DNA of 64,000 bases from Sphingobacteriaceae bacterium (GTDB taxonomy: Bacteria > Bacteroidota > Bacteroidia > B-17B0 > Aurantibacillaceae), in the NCBI GenBank assembly GCA_002319075.1, contig NVQB01000001.1:3410001-3474000 (forward strand), written 5' to 3'. A program made the position numbers and the translations under genes. Positions 16,890 to 25,373 of the stretch are shown here, one piece after another. Position 1 is the stretch's first letter; the number at the start of each line of letters is the position of its first letter. Below the pieces are notes generated by a model. That model did not search any database and had not been told where the DNA came from. It saw only the letters and a program-made list of their open reading frames with translations.

Positions 16890-16911
16890 AAAAAGTAAGC
16901 ACTTACTTTTT
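16890..16911. promoter_or_regulatory. 22-bp perfect palindrome in the ALDH/thioesterase divergent gap
   Basis: Arms AAAAAGTAAG and CTTACTTTTT (10 nt each) are separated by CA. It lies about 60 bp upstream of the ALDH -7 box and 110 bp upstream of the thioesterase start, a typical place for a dimeric repressor or activator. It does not match the PaaR box. The AraC protein nearby is a candidate, though AraC sites are usually direct repeats, so a TetR- or MarR-type factor fits the symmetry better. Confidence 0.6.
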
Positions 16912-17021
16912 CTGACCGCAAATGATTGAGCTTTGAGACTACATATAATAATGTATAAAGTGGCTTTATTTTTTTTGCAGGGAACATCCACAGGATCAGG
17001 TTTTTCTGATAACTTTATCTC

Positions 17022-17423
17022 ATGAATTTTTATACGCGTAAATTAATAAGACCAGAAGATCTGAATGCGAACGGAACCTTATTTGGAGGAAGTTTGCTGC
17101 GCTGGATTGACGAAGAAGCTGCCATTTATACCATTATTCAATTAGATAATTCAAAAGTAGTAACCAAGTTCATGTCCGAAATAAATTTTGTGAGCTCGGC
17201 ACGTCAAGGAGATATTATTGAAATGGGAATTGAGGCTACTGCTTTTGGAAAAACCTCCATTACGCTTTCCTGTGAGGTGAGAAATAAAATTACACACAAA
17301 AGTATTTTAACAATTGAAAAAATGGTTTTTGTTAATGTAAATGAAGCGGGAGAGCCCGCCCCACATGGCAAGACGGAGATTAAATATACAGACGAAAGGT
17401 TATCTCCAAAACGTAATAGTTAA
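17022..17423 (+). CDS. Acyl-CoA thioesterase, hotdog fold (YciA/BACH type)
   Basis: A 133-residue single hotdog domain. NANGTLFGGSLLRWIDEEAAIYT carries the family's catalytic Asn/Gly-Gly/Asp arrangement, followed by the MSEINFVSSARQGDIIEMG strand. It hydrolyses acyl-CoAs in the cytoplasm; YciA-like enzymes are broad. It is divergent from the ALDH operon across a 227-bp gap containing the 22-bp palindrome. A weak -7-like TAACTTTA ends only 4 nt before the ATG. It may protect CoA pools during phenylacetate use, judging only by context. Confidence 0.85.
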   Translation: MNFYTRKLIRPEDLNANGTLFGGSLLRWIDEEAAIYTIIQLDNSKVVTKFMSEINFVSSARQGDIIEMGIEATAFGKTSITLSCEVRNKITHKSILTIEKMVFVNVNEAGEPAPHGKTEIKYTDERLSPKRNS

Positions 17424-17570
17424 AACTGTCCTCTGAATCTAAAGATGTTCGTATTTGCGGGAGGCCAATGCATCCTCTTTAATTTTTCAATTCCTAGTCT
17501 GGCAATTCCCTTTTTACGATCTGTATAATCTGTGGCTGAGTTTGTAAATCATCGAGGTTAAAATTTAATT

Positions 17571-18512
17571 CTAATCCTGCTCCTTGTGTAAGCGATTCCT
17601 GTATGCTACCGGGGTCATGCCCAATTGACGTTTAAAAATTTGGTTAAAATAACTTTCGCTGTTAAAACCACATTTAATCGAAACAAATTTTATACTGTGA
17701 TGTTCTGCGTCATCTAATAGATCTTTGGCAGTGTCAATTTTTTTCTTGAGAATGAATTCTACCGGTGTTAAACCAAAGGCTGTTTTAAATTTCCTGAAGA
17801 GTACAGCTTTGCTAACACATGCAATGTTACAAAGATCGTCAATACTGATGGGTTCTGTGAAATTCGCGTTAATATGATTTACTGCTTTTGAAAAATTATC
17901 GGAAACATTCTGAACTTTCGCACTTTTTAATAAAAGTTCACAGGAATGTGTTTGGCTTAATCGGATGATTAATTCACTCGTCGCAATTTGCATTATGCTT
18001 TCATAGTCGAGATTTTTTTCCTGAGCTATTTCCGCAATTCTTTGCGCTAAGCGATAAAGCCCATTTTCTTCGAACAATAGAAAATCTTTATGGTCCTGCA
18101 AATACTCTATGTTTTTTTGAATGGTCTTTGCAGAATTGTTTTTTAAGAGGACTTCAATCTGTTTCAGAATGACGTTCCTGTTAATAGTTAATGTTAAACA
18201 AAGTGTTGGATGGGTTTTTGATGCGCCCGGAAGGTCAATCAGCATGGGAACATCCGGTGACACTATAAAAACCGCTCCCGGTAAAAACTCAAAAGAGCTT
18301 CCATCTATGCGCATTACTTTTCTGCCACTTAACATGATGGCTACCGTGGGATAATTGAACTGGAAACCTATGTTATCGGCTTCTTCCAGAGTTTCATAGA
18401 GTGTGAGTTCACAATTATCAAAAGTAAAAACCGTCGGAATTTCCACTAAAGGACTCCGTTGCTTTTGTATGGGAAGTGCTCTGGCTGAATTCTCTTTTGT
18501 CTTTAAACTCAC
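17571..18512 (-). CDS. AraC-family transcriptional regulator of the paa cluster
   Basis: A 313-residue regulator read from a GTG at 18512, 12 nt after the paaZ stop; there is no in-frame ATG until about residue 60. The N-terminal half (about 20-130) looks like a cupin-type AraC sensor domain. The last 105 residues contain two helix-turn-helix motifs: ISIDDLCNIACVSKAVLFRKFK and IKFVSIKCGFNSESYFNQIFK, followed by the closing MTPVAYRNR. Placement directly behind paaZ suggests it is co-transcribed with the pathway and senses phenylacetate or an intermediate. It is thus a second regulator besides the TetR protein. Confidence 0.87.
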   Translation of the reverse strand: MSLKTKENSARALPIQKQRSPLVEIPTVFTFDNCELTLYETLEEADNIGFQFNYPTVAIMLSGRKVMRIDGSSFEFLPGAVFIVSPDVPMLIDLPGASKTHPTLCLTLTINRNVILKQIEVLLKNNSAKTIQKNIEYLQDHKDFLLFEENGLYRLAQRIAEIAQEKNLDYESIMQIATSELIIRLSQTHSCELLLKSAKVQNVSDNFSKAVNHINANFTEPISIDDLCNIACVSKAVLFRKFKTAFGLTPVEFILKKKIDTAKDLLDDAEHHSIKFVSIKCGFNSESYFNQIFKRQLGMTPVAYRNRLHKEQD

Positions 18513-18524
18513 ACCCTTAAGGTA

Positions 18525-20573
18525 CTAATTTTCATTTAATTTTTTTACCATGGTTAAAATGGTGGTAATAGCAACTGTTTCTTTTGTGTCGTCGTAAACT
18601 TCTACCTGCCATTTTACAATGCCCTTAGCAACGTCATTTTCATCTTTTTTCTCTTGAGGAACTTTCTCTTTCACCGTCAAACGCACACCTATCGTAGTTC
18701 CGGCGTATACGGGTTTTGTAAATCTTAATTCGTCAATTCCGTAGTTTAAGAGTACCGGACCTTTTTTTCTTTCTACAAATAACCCTGCTGCCGCGCTTAA
18801 AACAAAATACCCATGTGCTACAGTTTTCTCAAAAATGGTTCCGTCGAGGGAAGTAGCATCTGTATGAGCATAAAAATGATCCCAGCTTAAATTGGCGAAA
18901 TTGGAAATATCTGCATCCATGATTGTTCTTTTACCTGTTGTAAACGTTTCACCTATTTGTAGTTCTTCAAAATGTTTCATGAAAGGATGCACCTTATCTT
19001 CAAACTGTTCTGATCCCGGCTGATAAACGTTACTCACGGCGGTAATAAATGTTGGAGAACCCTGAATGGCGACCCGTTGCATATAATGTTTTACACCTCG
19101 TAAACCACCCATCTCTTCGCCACCTCCGGCTCTTCCCGGTCCCCCATGAACCAGGAGTGGAAGTGGGGCGCCGTGGCCGGTACTTTCTTTAGCGGCTTCT
19201 GCGTTTAATATTAAAACGCGCCCGTGATAAGTACCGGAACCAAGTACATACTGTTTTGCTAAGTGTTTGTTAGCGGTTACAATTGTACTCACCAGCGAGC
19301 CCATGCCTTTTTTGGCAAGGGCAATCGCTTCTTCCATGTTATTATAAGGCATTAAAGTAGAAACTGGACCAAAGGCTTCTACCTCGTGTGCTTCTGTTGT
19401 TAAAAGTGGATTCTCATTCAGCAGTAAAATCGGACTCATAAAAGCGCCTTTTTTACTGTCGGCATCCATTACTGTAACACTGTCTAAAGACCCATAAATG
19501 ATTTGTGACGATGCTAATAATTTTTGCACTTGTTCAATTACTTCTGCGCGCTGTGTTAATCCTGCTAAAGAACCCATTCTCACTTTTTCATTTAATGGAT
19601 TTCCAATGGTTGTTTGAGCGAGCGCCTTTCCTAAGGCGATTTGTACGTCTTCTATTTTATTTTGGGGAACAAAAATTCTTCGGATAGCAGTACACCTTTG
19701 TCCTGATTTTGTGGTCATTTCCTTGCGAACCTCTTTAATAAAGATTTCCCACTCCGGCATGCCAGGTGTAACGTCCTCTCCCAACACTATACAATTTAAA
19801 GAATCGGCTTCCATGGTGAACGGCACGTTCTCACGCATGATAACTGGATTTGATTTTAATAAGAGGCCTGTACTTGCAGAACCTGTGAAGGTTACAACAT
19901 CTTGCGACATCGTGTGACTTAGTATATCTCCTGCAGAACCACAAATCAATTGTAAAGCCCCTTCGGGTAAAATCTTAGAAGCAATGATTTCTCTTACAAC
20001 CGCTTCGGTTAAGAAGGATGTTACTGTTGCAGGTTTTACCACCGCTGGAACTCCGGCCATAAGATTGACGGCGATTTTTTCAAGCATGCCCCAAATTGGA
20101 AAATTAAACGCATTGATATGAACAGCTACGCCTTCTTTTGGAAGTAAAATGTGATGACCCATAAAATGGCCTTCTTTTCCAAGTATGTGCGGTTCGCCGT
20201 CCAGGCAAAAAGATTCGTCGGGAAGTTTTCGTCTCAAAGAAGCGTTCGCAAAAAGATTTCCAATACCTCCTTCAATGTCTACCCAGCTGTCGGCCTTTGT
20301 AGCACCCGTTTGATAGCTGATCAAGTAGAATTTCGCTAAATGTTCACGCAAATGAAGGGCAAGAGCCTTTAACATTAAACCTCTTTGTTGAAAAGTGAGT
20401 TTGCGTAAAGCAGGGCCGCCCACCGTTCTTCCGTAATTTAAAACACTGGCGAAGTCAATGCCTTGAGTGGAGGCGTGCGCTATAACATCGCCCGATACTG
20501 CATTGTACAGCGTTTGACCTTCACCGTCGCCGCTGATCCATTTTCCGAGAATATAATTTTCTAATTTTTTCAT
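18525..20573 (-). CDS. paaZ: Bifunctional ring-opening enzyme PaaZ (ALDH plus MaoC hydratase)
   Basis: A 682-residue fusion. The first ~520 residues are an aldehyde dehydrogenase domain with VHINAFNFPIWGM, FTGSASTG and the nucleophile in TKSGQRCTAIRR. The C-terminal ~150 residues are a MaoC/R-hydratase domain with NLSWDHFYAHTDAT and VAHGYFVLSAAAGLF (Asp/His catalytic pair). PaaZ hydrolyses oxepin-CoA and oxidises the resulting semialdehyde to 3-oxo-5,6-didehydrosuberyl-CoA, so both domains are needed and both look intact. It lies 120 nt downstream of paaJ and 12 nt before the AraC gene. Confidence 0.95.
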   Translation of the reverse strand: MKKLENYILGKWISGDGEGQTLYNAVSGDVIAHASTQGIDFASVLNYGRTVGGPALRKLTFQQRGLMLKALALHLREHLAKFYLISYQTGATKADSWVDIEGGIGNLFANASLRRKLPDESFCLDGEPHILGKEGHFMGHHILLPKEGVAVHINAFNFPIWGMLEKIAVNLMAGVPAVVKPATVTSFLTEAVVREIIASKILPEGALQLICGSAGDILSHTMSQDVVTFTGSASTGLLLKSNPVIMRENVPFTMEADSLNCIVLGEDVTPGMPEWEIFIKEVRKEMTTKSGQRCTAIRRIFVPQNKIEDVQIALGKALAQTTIGNPLNEKVRMGSLAGLTQRAEVIEQVQKLLASSQIIYGSLDSVTVMDADSKKGAFMSPILLLNENPLLTTEAHEVEAFGPVSTLMPYNNMEEAIALAKKGMGSLVSTIVTANKHLAKQYVLGSGTYHGRVLILNAEAAKESTGHGAPLPLLVHGGPGRAGGGEEMGGLRGVKHYMQRVAIQGSPTFITAVSNVYQPGSEQFEDKVHPFMKHFEELQIGETFTTGKRTIMDADISNFANLSWDHFYAHTDATSLDGTIFEKTVAHGYFVLSAAAGLFVERKKGPVLLNYGIDELRFTKPVYAGTTIGVRLTVKEKVPQEKKDENDVAKGIVKWQVEVYDDTKETVAITTILTMVKKLNEN

Positions 20574-20693
20574 CGTTTAATTTTAATGCTTTTCTGAGGA
20601 TTATTTTAACACAGATAAAGTTTGCGCTTGTTGCGTTTTCAGGTGTCTAAAGTGCGTTTCAAAAAGGGGGTTACACCAAGTGTGGTGGAAGCG

Positions 20694-21899
20694 CTAAACT
20701 CTTTCTATAACCACTGCAAAACCTTGTCCTACGCCAATGCACATGGTTACGAGTGCATACCGTTTTTGTTGAAGTTGTAGTTCCATTGCAGCAGTTGTTA
20801 AAATGCGAGCGCCACTCATGCCTAAAGGATGTCCTAAAGCGATAGCGCCTCCGTTTGGATTAATTCGGGCATCATCGTCTTTTAATCCCCAAGCTCTGAT
20901 CACTGCTATACTCTGCGCAGCGAAGGCTTCGTTTAACTCGATAACATCCATGTCGTTAATGGTAAGACCTGCTTTTGTTAACGCTATTTCGGAGGCCGGT
21001 ACAGGCCCAATGCCCATGATGCGGGGTTCAACACCTGCAACACCACTACTAAGTATGCGTGCAAGAGGTTTTAAATTATACGCCTTTACTGCTTTTTCGG
21101 AAGCCAATAATAAAGCGGCAGCTCCATCATTTAGGCCAGCTGCATTTCCTGCAGTTACGGTTCCCTCTTTTGCAAAGGCCGGACGCAGTTTGGATAAAAC
21201 TTCAAAAGTGGTTGTGGGTTTTATGAACTCGTCTTTCGCAAAAACTAAGTCGTCTCCTTTTTTTTGTGGAATAGAAACAGACACTGTTTCTTTTTCAAAA
21301 CGCCCTGCTGCCTGTGCCTTCGCAGCTTTTTGATGTGAACGCATTCCGAAAGTGTCCTGGTCTTGACGATTTATGTTGTATTGCCTGGCAACATTCTCGG
21401 CGGTATCACCCATCGAGTCTACTCCATACAACTCTTTTAATTTTGGGTTAATAAAACGCCAGCCGAAACTACTGTCAAACATTTGTGCATCTCTTCCAAA
21501 AGCAGAACTGGTTTTAGAAATAACCCATGGACCGCGCGTCATGTTCTCCACACCCCCCGCGATAATCAAATCAGCATCGCCGGTTTGGATCGCTCTTGCC
21601 GCACTGATAGCTGCGGATAGTCCCGAAGCACATAAACGATTCACCGTCTCCCCGGGAACCGTTATAGGTAGTCCTGCCATTAACCCCGCCATGCGGGCCA
21701 CGTTGCGATTATCTTCGCCAGCCTGGTTTGCGCAACCTAAGATAACGTCGTAAATTTTTGATTGGTCAATAGTCGGATTTCTTTTTAGCAGCTCTTTAAT
21801 GACCAAAGTTGCTAAATCATCCGGACGAACTGCTGCCAGCGTTCCGCCAAAATTTCCAATAGGTGTTCTCACACCATCAATTATGTATGCGTTGTTCAT
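20694..21899 (-). CDS. paaJ: 3-oxoadipyl-CoA/3-oxo-5,6-dehydrosuberyl-CoA thiolase PaaJ
   Basis: A 401-residue thiolase. The nucleophile is Cys90 in NRLCASGLSA, the catalytic His is in NPNGGAIALGHPLGMSGAR and the second Cys is in VTMCIGVGQG. GGVENMTRGPWV and the 401-residue length fit the PcaF/PaaJ branch. It performs the two thiolytic steps of the pathway, releasing acetyl-CoA and finally succinyl-CoA. The gap to paaD is 7 nt, so it is operonic with the epoxidase genes. In this genome it could also serve the beta-ketoadipate pathway (pcaF). Confidence 0.93.
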   Translation of the reverse strand: MNNAYIIDGVRTPIGNFGGTLAAVRPDDLATLVIKELLKRNPTIDQSKIYDVILGCANQAGEDNRNVARMAGLMAGLPITVPGETVNRLCASGLSAAISAARAIQTGDADLIIAGGVENMTRGPWVISKTSSAFGRDAQMFDSSFGWRFINPKLKELYGVDSMGDTAENVARQYNINRQDQDTFGMRSHQKAAKAQAAGRFEKETVSVSIPQKKGDDLVFAKDEFIKPTTTFEVLSKLRPAFAKEGTVTAGNAAGLNDGAAALLLASEKAVKAYNLKPLARILSSGVAGVEPRIMGIGPVPASEIALTKAGLTINDMDVIELNEAFAAQSIAVIRAWGLKDDDARINPNGGAIALGHPLGMSGARILTTAAMELQLQQKRYALVTMCIGVGQGFAVVIERV

Positions 21900-21906
21900 A
21901 AATTGT

Positions 21907-22404
21907 TTAACGGTGACATTTAAAATAGTCGAAAGGTTCTTTGCAATCCTGGCACTGGTAGAGCGCTTTGCACGAAGTTGAACCGAATTGACTCATGACT
22001 TTTGTGTTCTTAGAATGGCATTGCGGACATTCCACAATCACTTCTTCACCAAATAATTGATGCACGTGTGGCGAGGAATCTACGGGTGGTGCAATGCCAT
22101 AAGCCTTTAACTTCTGTTTGCCTGCTTCAGAAAACCAATCGGTGGTCCAGGCGGGGCTTAATTGTGTTTTGATAGTTACCTTTTCAATCCCTTCTGCTAA
22201 AAGTGCGAGACGAATTTCAACCGCGATCATGTTCATGGCAGGACAACCAGAATAGGTAGGTGTGATGATAACCTCTACAGAACTATCTTCGTGCACAACA
22301 ACATCGCGCAAAACACCAAGGTCAGCAATGCTAATTACAGGGATTTCCGGATCACAAACATTTTCCAGTACTTTCCATATTTCGGCTTTATTTAATGTTA
22401 TCAT
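21907..22404 (-). CDS. paaD: Phenylacetyl-CoA epoxidase assembly protein PaaD
   Basis: A 165-residue protein with an N-terminal MIP18/DUF59 domain (VCDPEIPVISIADLG; TYSGCPAMNMI at 50-60) and a C-terminal zinc ribbon (Cys126, Cys129, Cys151, Cys154, plus Cys145 and Cys163). PaaD is needed for Fe-S or di-iron maturation of the PaaABCE epoxidase. Unusually, it is separated from paaC by a 299-bp gap filled with an inverted-end repeat element, although gene order and strand still fit one operon. Confidence 0.93.
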   Translation of the reverse strand: MITLNKAEIWKVLENVCDPEIPVISIADLGVLRDVVVHEDSSVEVIITPTYSGCPAMNMIAVEIRLALLAEGIEKVTIKTQLSPAWTTDWFSEAGKQKLKAYGIAPPVDSSPHVHQLFGEEVIVECPQCHSKNTKVMSQFGSTSCKALYQCQDCKEPFDYFKCHR

Positions 22405-22430
22405 GTTTACCGTTTTAGATTTCTGCTAAA

Positions 22431-22690
22431 TGAAACACATAGAGACATAGAGGGTATAGATTGATCAGCAGTGTTTCTATTAAGGTACATATAGAATTTG
22501 GATCCGCGTTCCAAAGTTAGTTTAGCGGTATTTCTGAGATATAGCATGTATGAAGTTTTCTTGCTTTCGTTTTTTTTCAGTTAGTTTATTCTTAGTGCCT
22601 TGGCAAACATTTGAAACGAAGCTTCAAATTATATGAGCCTCTATCCTCTCTTTATGCATCCAGCTGATCCTATGTATCTATGTGGTTAAA
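22431..22690. repeat. Intergenic word-repeat element with inverted ends, between paaC and paaD
   Basis: The left end (22433-22453) is built from the word ACATAGA repeated every 9-10 nt (AAACACATAGAGACATAG...). The right end (22669-22687) is its imperfect reverse complement (CCTATGTATCTATGTGGTT). The interior of about 220 bp shows no ORF. A closely similar left end occurs at 50607. It fills nearly all of the paaC-paaD gap, so it looks inserted or expanded within the operon. Confidence 0.65.
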
Positions 22691-22703
22691 ACATGTAGTC
22701 TAT

Positions 22704-23477
22704 TCACCACTGCAGTCCCGGATAAGCCCGCTGCACACTTTGCATCTCCGCAAGCAGGTAACTTAAATGTTCAGAGTGTTTGCCGGTTTTACCACCTTGT
22801 TGCACATTGTTTTTTGTTGTCGGTACAGTTAAGGATGCTTGTGTGAAAACATCCGTCACTTGTTCCAGCCATGTTTTTTTTATCGCTTCAAAATCTGGAA
22901 TTATTTTTTGCGCTATCAGAATTTTTTCATCGGCTGTAGGCTCTGTCAATTCTCCGCTAAACATCCACAAAGCTTTTAACGCTGTCTCCATTTTTTGTTT
23001 ACTGACATCTGTTCCATCTCCTAAACGAATCACCCATTCAGAACTCCATTTAATATGATAGCTGACTTCTTTAAAAGATTTTTCTGCTATTGCTCTGAGT
23101 GTTTCGTCCGGGCTTTTTCTTAATTCAGATAACACATGGTAATGAAAGCTGTCGAATAAAAATTGACGTAGTATCGTGTGCGCAAAATCTCCGTTCGGTT
23201 GTTCGCACAATAAAAGATTTTTAAATCCTTTGCTTTCGCGAAAATACGCATAATCGTCTTCTGACTTTCCTTTTCCTTCAAGACTTGCAGCGTAGTCGTA
23301 AAAATTACGCGCCTCGCCAATTAAATCCAGAGCAATGTTGCTCATTGCAATGTCCTGTTCAATAACCGGACCGTGTCCGCACCATTCAGAAAGACGATGG
23401 CTTAAGATCAGGCTTGTATCAGCCATAGACAACACATAGTTGAATAAAGAGTGCTGATTGTTTTTTTCTTTTTCCAT
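22704..23477 (-). CDS. paaC: Phenylacetyl-CoA epoxidase structural subunit PaaC
   Basis: A 257-residue ferritin-like helical protein matching PaaC: LFNYVLSMADTSLILSHRLSEWCGHGP near the N-terminus, ALDLIGEARNFYDYAA, and SYHIKWSSEWVIRLGDGT in the middle. PaaC pairs with PaaA in the PaaAC core of the multicomponent 1,2-epoxidase; PaaC is the structural partner. It starts 9 nt after paaB stops. A repeat element lies immediately downstream. Confidence 0.94.
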   Translation of the reverse strand: MEKEKNNQHSLFNYVLSMADTSLILSHRLSEWCGHGPVIEQDIAMSNIALDLIGEARNFYDYAASLEGKGKSEDDYAYFRESKGFKNLLLCEQPNGDFAHTILRQFLFDSFHYHVLSELRKSPDETLRAIAEKSFKEVSYHIKWSSEWVIRLGDGTDVSKQKMETALKALWMFSGELTEPTADEKILIAQKIIPDFEAIKKTWLEQVTDVFTQASLTVPTTKNNVQQGGKTGKHSEHLSYLLAEMQSVQRAYPGLQW

Positions 23478-23486
23478 GACTAAAAA

Positions 23487-23774
23487 TTACATGTGCCCGA
23501 TACCATCGGGAATAGTATAAAATGTTGGGTGCCTGTAAATCTTGCTGTTAGCCGATTCGTACAAAGCATCTTCTTCGTCGGGATTTGAAGCATGAATGTT
23601 AGCAGACTCCACTACCCAAATGCTTACACCTTCCATACGGCGGGTATAAACATCGCGTGCGTTTTCAACAGCCATCTCAGCATCTGCTGCATGAAGGCTT
23701 CCCACATGCTTATGGTCTAGTCCCTGCCTGCTGCGGATAAATACTTCCCATAAAGGCCAATCTCTTTTTTCCAT
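23487..23774 (-). CDS. paaB: Phenylacetyl-CoA epoxidase subunit PaaB
   Basis: A 95-residue protein with the PaaB signature WPLWEVFIRSRQGLDHKHVGSLHA and the conserved C-terminal VESANIHAS...YRHPTFYTIPDGIGHM. PaaB bridges the PaaAC heterodimers in the epoxidase complex. It lies 79 nt after paaA and 9 nt before paaC on the same strand. Full length. Confidence 0.95.
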   Translation of the reverse strand: MEKRDWPLWEVFIRSRQGLDHKHVGSLHAADAEMAVENARDVYTRRMEGVSIWVVESANIHASNPDEEDALYESANSKIYRHPTFYTIPDGIGHM

Positions 23775-23853
23775 GTTATTCGTGTTTAATGTTCAATTTT
23801 ATTTAATGTGGTTAGTGACACTCTGAACGGTTCAGTAGTTATCTTTAAAAGAC

Positions 23854-24813
23854 TTATGCTACTTTTTTATTTTCTCCTTTGCGTATTCTCTGCTTTTCTG
23901 CATGCGCTGAGGCAGCTTCTCTTACCCATTCTCCTTCGTCATAAGCTCTTTTGCGAGTTTCCAGTCTTTCGTGGTTGCAAGGGCCATTTCCTTTTACAAC
24001 ATTCCAGAATTCTTCCCAGTCAATTTCTCCAAAGTCGTAGTGTTTGGTCTCTTCGTTGTATTTTAATTTATCGTCGGGAATTTTTAATCCTAAATACTCT
24101 ACCTGCGGTATACACATGTCTACAAAACGCTGACGTAATTCGTCATTCGAAAACCGTTTAATTTTCCATTTCATCGATAATTCGCTGTTTGCCGACGCGT
24201 CATCGGTTGGACCAAACATCATTAAGGTTGGCCACCACCAGCGGTTCAAAGCGTCCTGTGCCATTTCTTTTTGTTCAGGACTTCCAGCGCAGAGAGCCAT
24301 CATAATTTCATAGCCTTGTCTTTGGTGAAAACTCTCTTCCTTGCAAACACGCACCATAGCTCTGGCGTAAGGACCATAAGAAGCACGGCACAAAGGTACC
24401 TGGTTCAGAATGGCGGCACCATCTACCAGCCAGCCAATCGCACCCATATCTGCCCAGGTTAAAGTAGGGTAATTAAAAATGCTTGAATATTTTGCTTTAC
24501 CAGAATGTAAATCATTGATGAGTTCTTCACGAGCTGCACCAAGGGTTTCGGCAGCGCTGTATAAATACAAGCCATGCCCCGCTTCGTCCTGCACTTTTGC
24601 AAGAAGCACTGCTTTTCTTTTTAAAGAAGGAGCGCGTGTCACCCAGTTACGTTCAGGCAACATACCCACAATTTCAGAATGCGCATGCTGAGAAATTTGA
24701 CGGATCAAAGTTTTGCGATAAGCATCCGGCATCCATTCTTTTGGCTCAATGCGCTGTTCAGCATCAATGTTAGCCTGGAATTTTTTTTCTAAATCAACGA
24801 TGTTATTTTTCAT
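23854..24813 (-). CDS. paaA: Phenylacetyl-CoA epoxidase catalytic subunit PaaA
   Basis: A 319-residue di-iron protein. [42 protein letters not shown] (E..H ligands) and [17 protein letters not shown] (second E..H pair) match PaaA. It inserts one oxygen atom across C1-C2 of phenylacetyl-CoA. The C-terminal [20 protein letters not shown] is also characteristic. The start at 24813 is conserved. It is separated from paaE by 560 bp containing the 21-bp repeat array, so it may need its own promoter; I found no good -7 box for it. Confidence 0.96.
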   Translation of the reverse strand: MKNNIVDLEKKFQANIDAEQRIEPKEWMPDAYRKTLIRQISQHAHSEIVGMLPERNWVTRAPSLKRKAVLLAKVQDEAGHGLYLYSAAETLGAAREELINDLHSGKAKYSSIFNYPTLTWADMGAIGWLVDGAAILNQVPLCRASYGPYARAMVRVCKEESFHQRQGYEIMMALCAGSPEQKEMAQDALNRWWWPTLMMFGPTDDASANSELSMKWKIKRFSNDELRQRFVDMCIPQVEYLGLKIPDDKLKYNEETKHYDFGEIDWEEFWNVVKGNGPCNHERLETRKRAYDEGEWVREAASAHAEKQRIRKGENKKVA

Positions 24814-24920
24814 TGTATGTTTGATTAAGTTTTTATTGTATTCTCATTTTGTTACATCGGGGAGGGCAAAAGTCTATTTTACTTTTGAGCTAGCGTTGTC
24901 ACATCAGGGGGTAGTCCATG
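24814..24920. other. Short unique segment between paaA and the 21-bp array
   Basis: This 107-bp segment should hold any separate paaA promoter (minus strand), but no exact TAnnTTTG is visible in that direction. On the plus strand TACTTTTG occurs at 24880-24887, pointing into the array, with no TTG at normal spacing. Nothing else was recognised. Confidence 0.4.
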
Positions 24921-25372
24921 TTCTCGACTACGCTCGAACTGACATTCAAGGAACTCGAACTGACATCCAAGGAACTCGAACTGTTCTCGACTACGCTCGA
25001 ACTGACATCGCAAAAGCTCGAAATGTTCTCGACTACGCTCGAACTGACATCGCAAAAGCTCGAAATGTTCTCGACTACGCTCGAACTGACATTCGAAGAA
25101 CTCGAACTGACATTCAAGGAACTCGAACTGACATTCGAGGAGCTCGCACTGTTCTCGACTACGCTCGAACTGACATCGCAAAAGCTCGAAATGTTCTCGA
25201 CTACGCTCGAACTGACATCGCAAAAGCTCGAAATGTTCTCGACTACGCTCGCACTGACATTCGAGGAGCTCGAACTGACATTCGAGGAGCTCGAACTGAC
25301 ATTCGAGGAGCTCGCACTGACATTCGAGAAGCCCGCATTGGCACCCTTACAACTAAAACGGTCAGCTTCCAT
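24899..25372 (-). other. Ser-rich open frame across the 21-bp array (doubtful gene)
   Basis: A 157-codon frame begins with an ATG at 25372, one base after the paaE stop, in the operon direction, and consists of seven-residue repeats such as SSSSNVS, SVVENIS and SFCDVSS. The opposite strand carries a 171-codon frame (24918-25433) with repeats such as TFKELEL, FSTTLEL and TSQKLEM. Both frames are probably by-products of a stop-free 21-bp unit. The close fit of the minus frame behind paaE is the only sign that it might be translated. Confidence 0.2.
24921..25340. repeat. Array of twenty contiguous 21-bp units in the paaE-paaA gap
   Basis: The stretch parses exactly into 20 units of 21 bp with no spacers. 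Three classes alternate: A (starts TTCTCGACTACG), B (ACATTCGAGGAG and variants such as ACATTCAAGGAA) and C (ACATCGCAAAAG), all closing with CTCGAACTG or a one- or two-base variant. The order is A B B | A C A C A B B B | A C A C A B B B | B. Units 4-11 (24984-25151) and 12-19 (25152-25319) therefore repeat as a 168-bp block. Class B units contain the inverted repeat TTCGAG-GAG-CTCGAA. The last unit is the most degenerate, as expected at an array edge. Because 21 is divisible by three, several frames remain open on both strands. Confidence 0.95.
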
Positions 25373-25373
25373 T

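Noticed and set aside
20803-21333. Long antisense ORFs in paaJ (also 21373-21753 and, in the ALDH gene, 16088-16558)
   Set aside because: They mirror conserved thiolase and aldehyde dehydrogenase codons and have no recognisable protein features.
24921-25340. 21-bp array as a CRISPR
   Set aside because: The units are contiguous with no unique spacers, and no cas genes are present.
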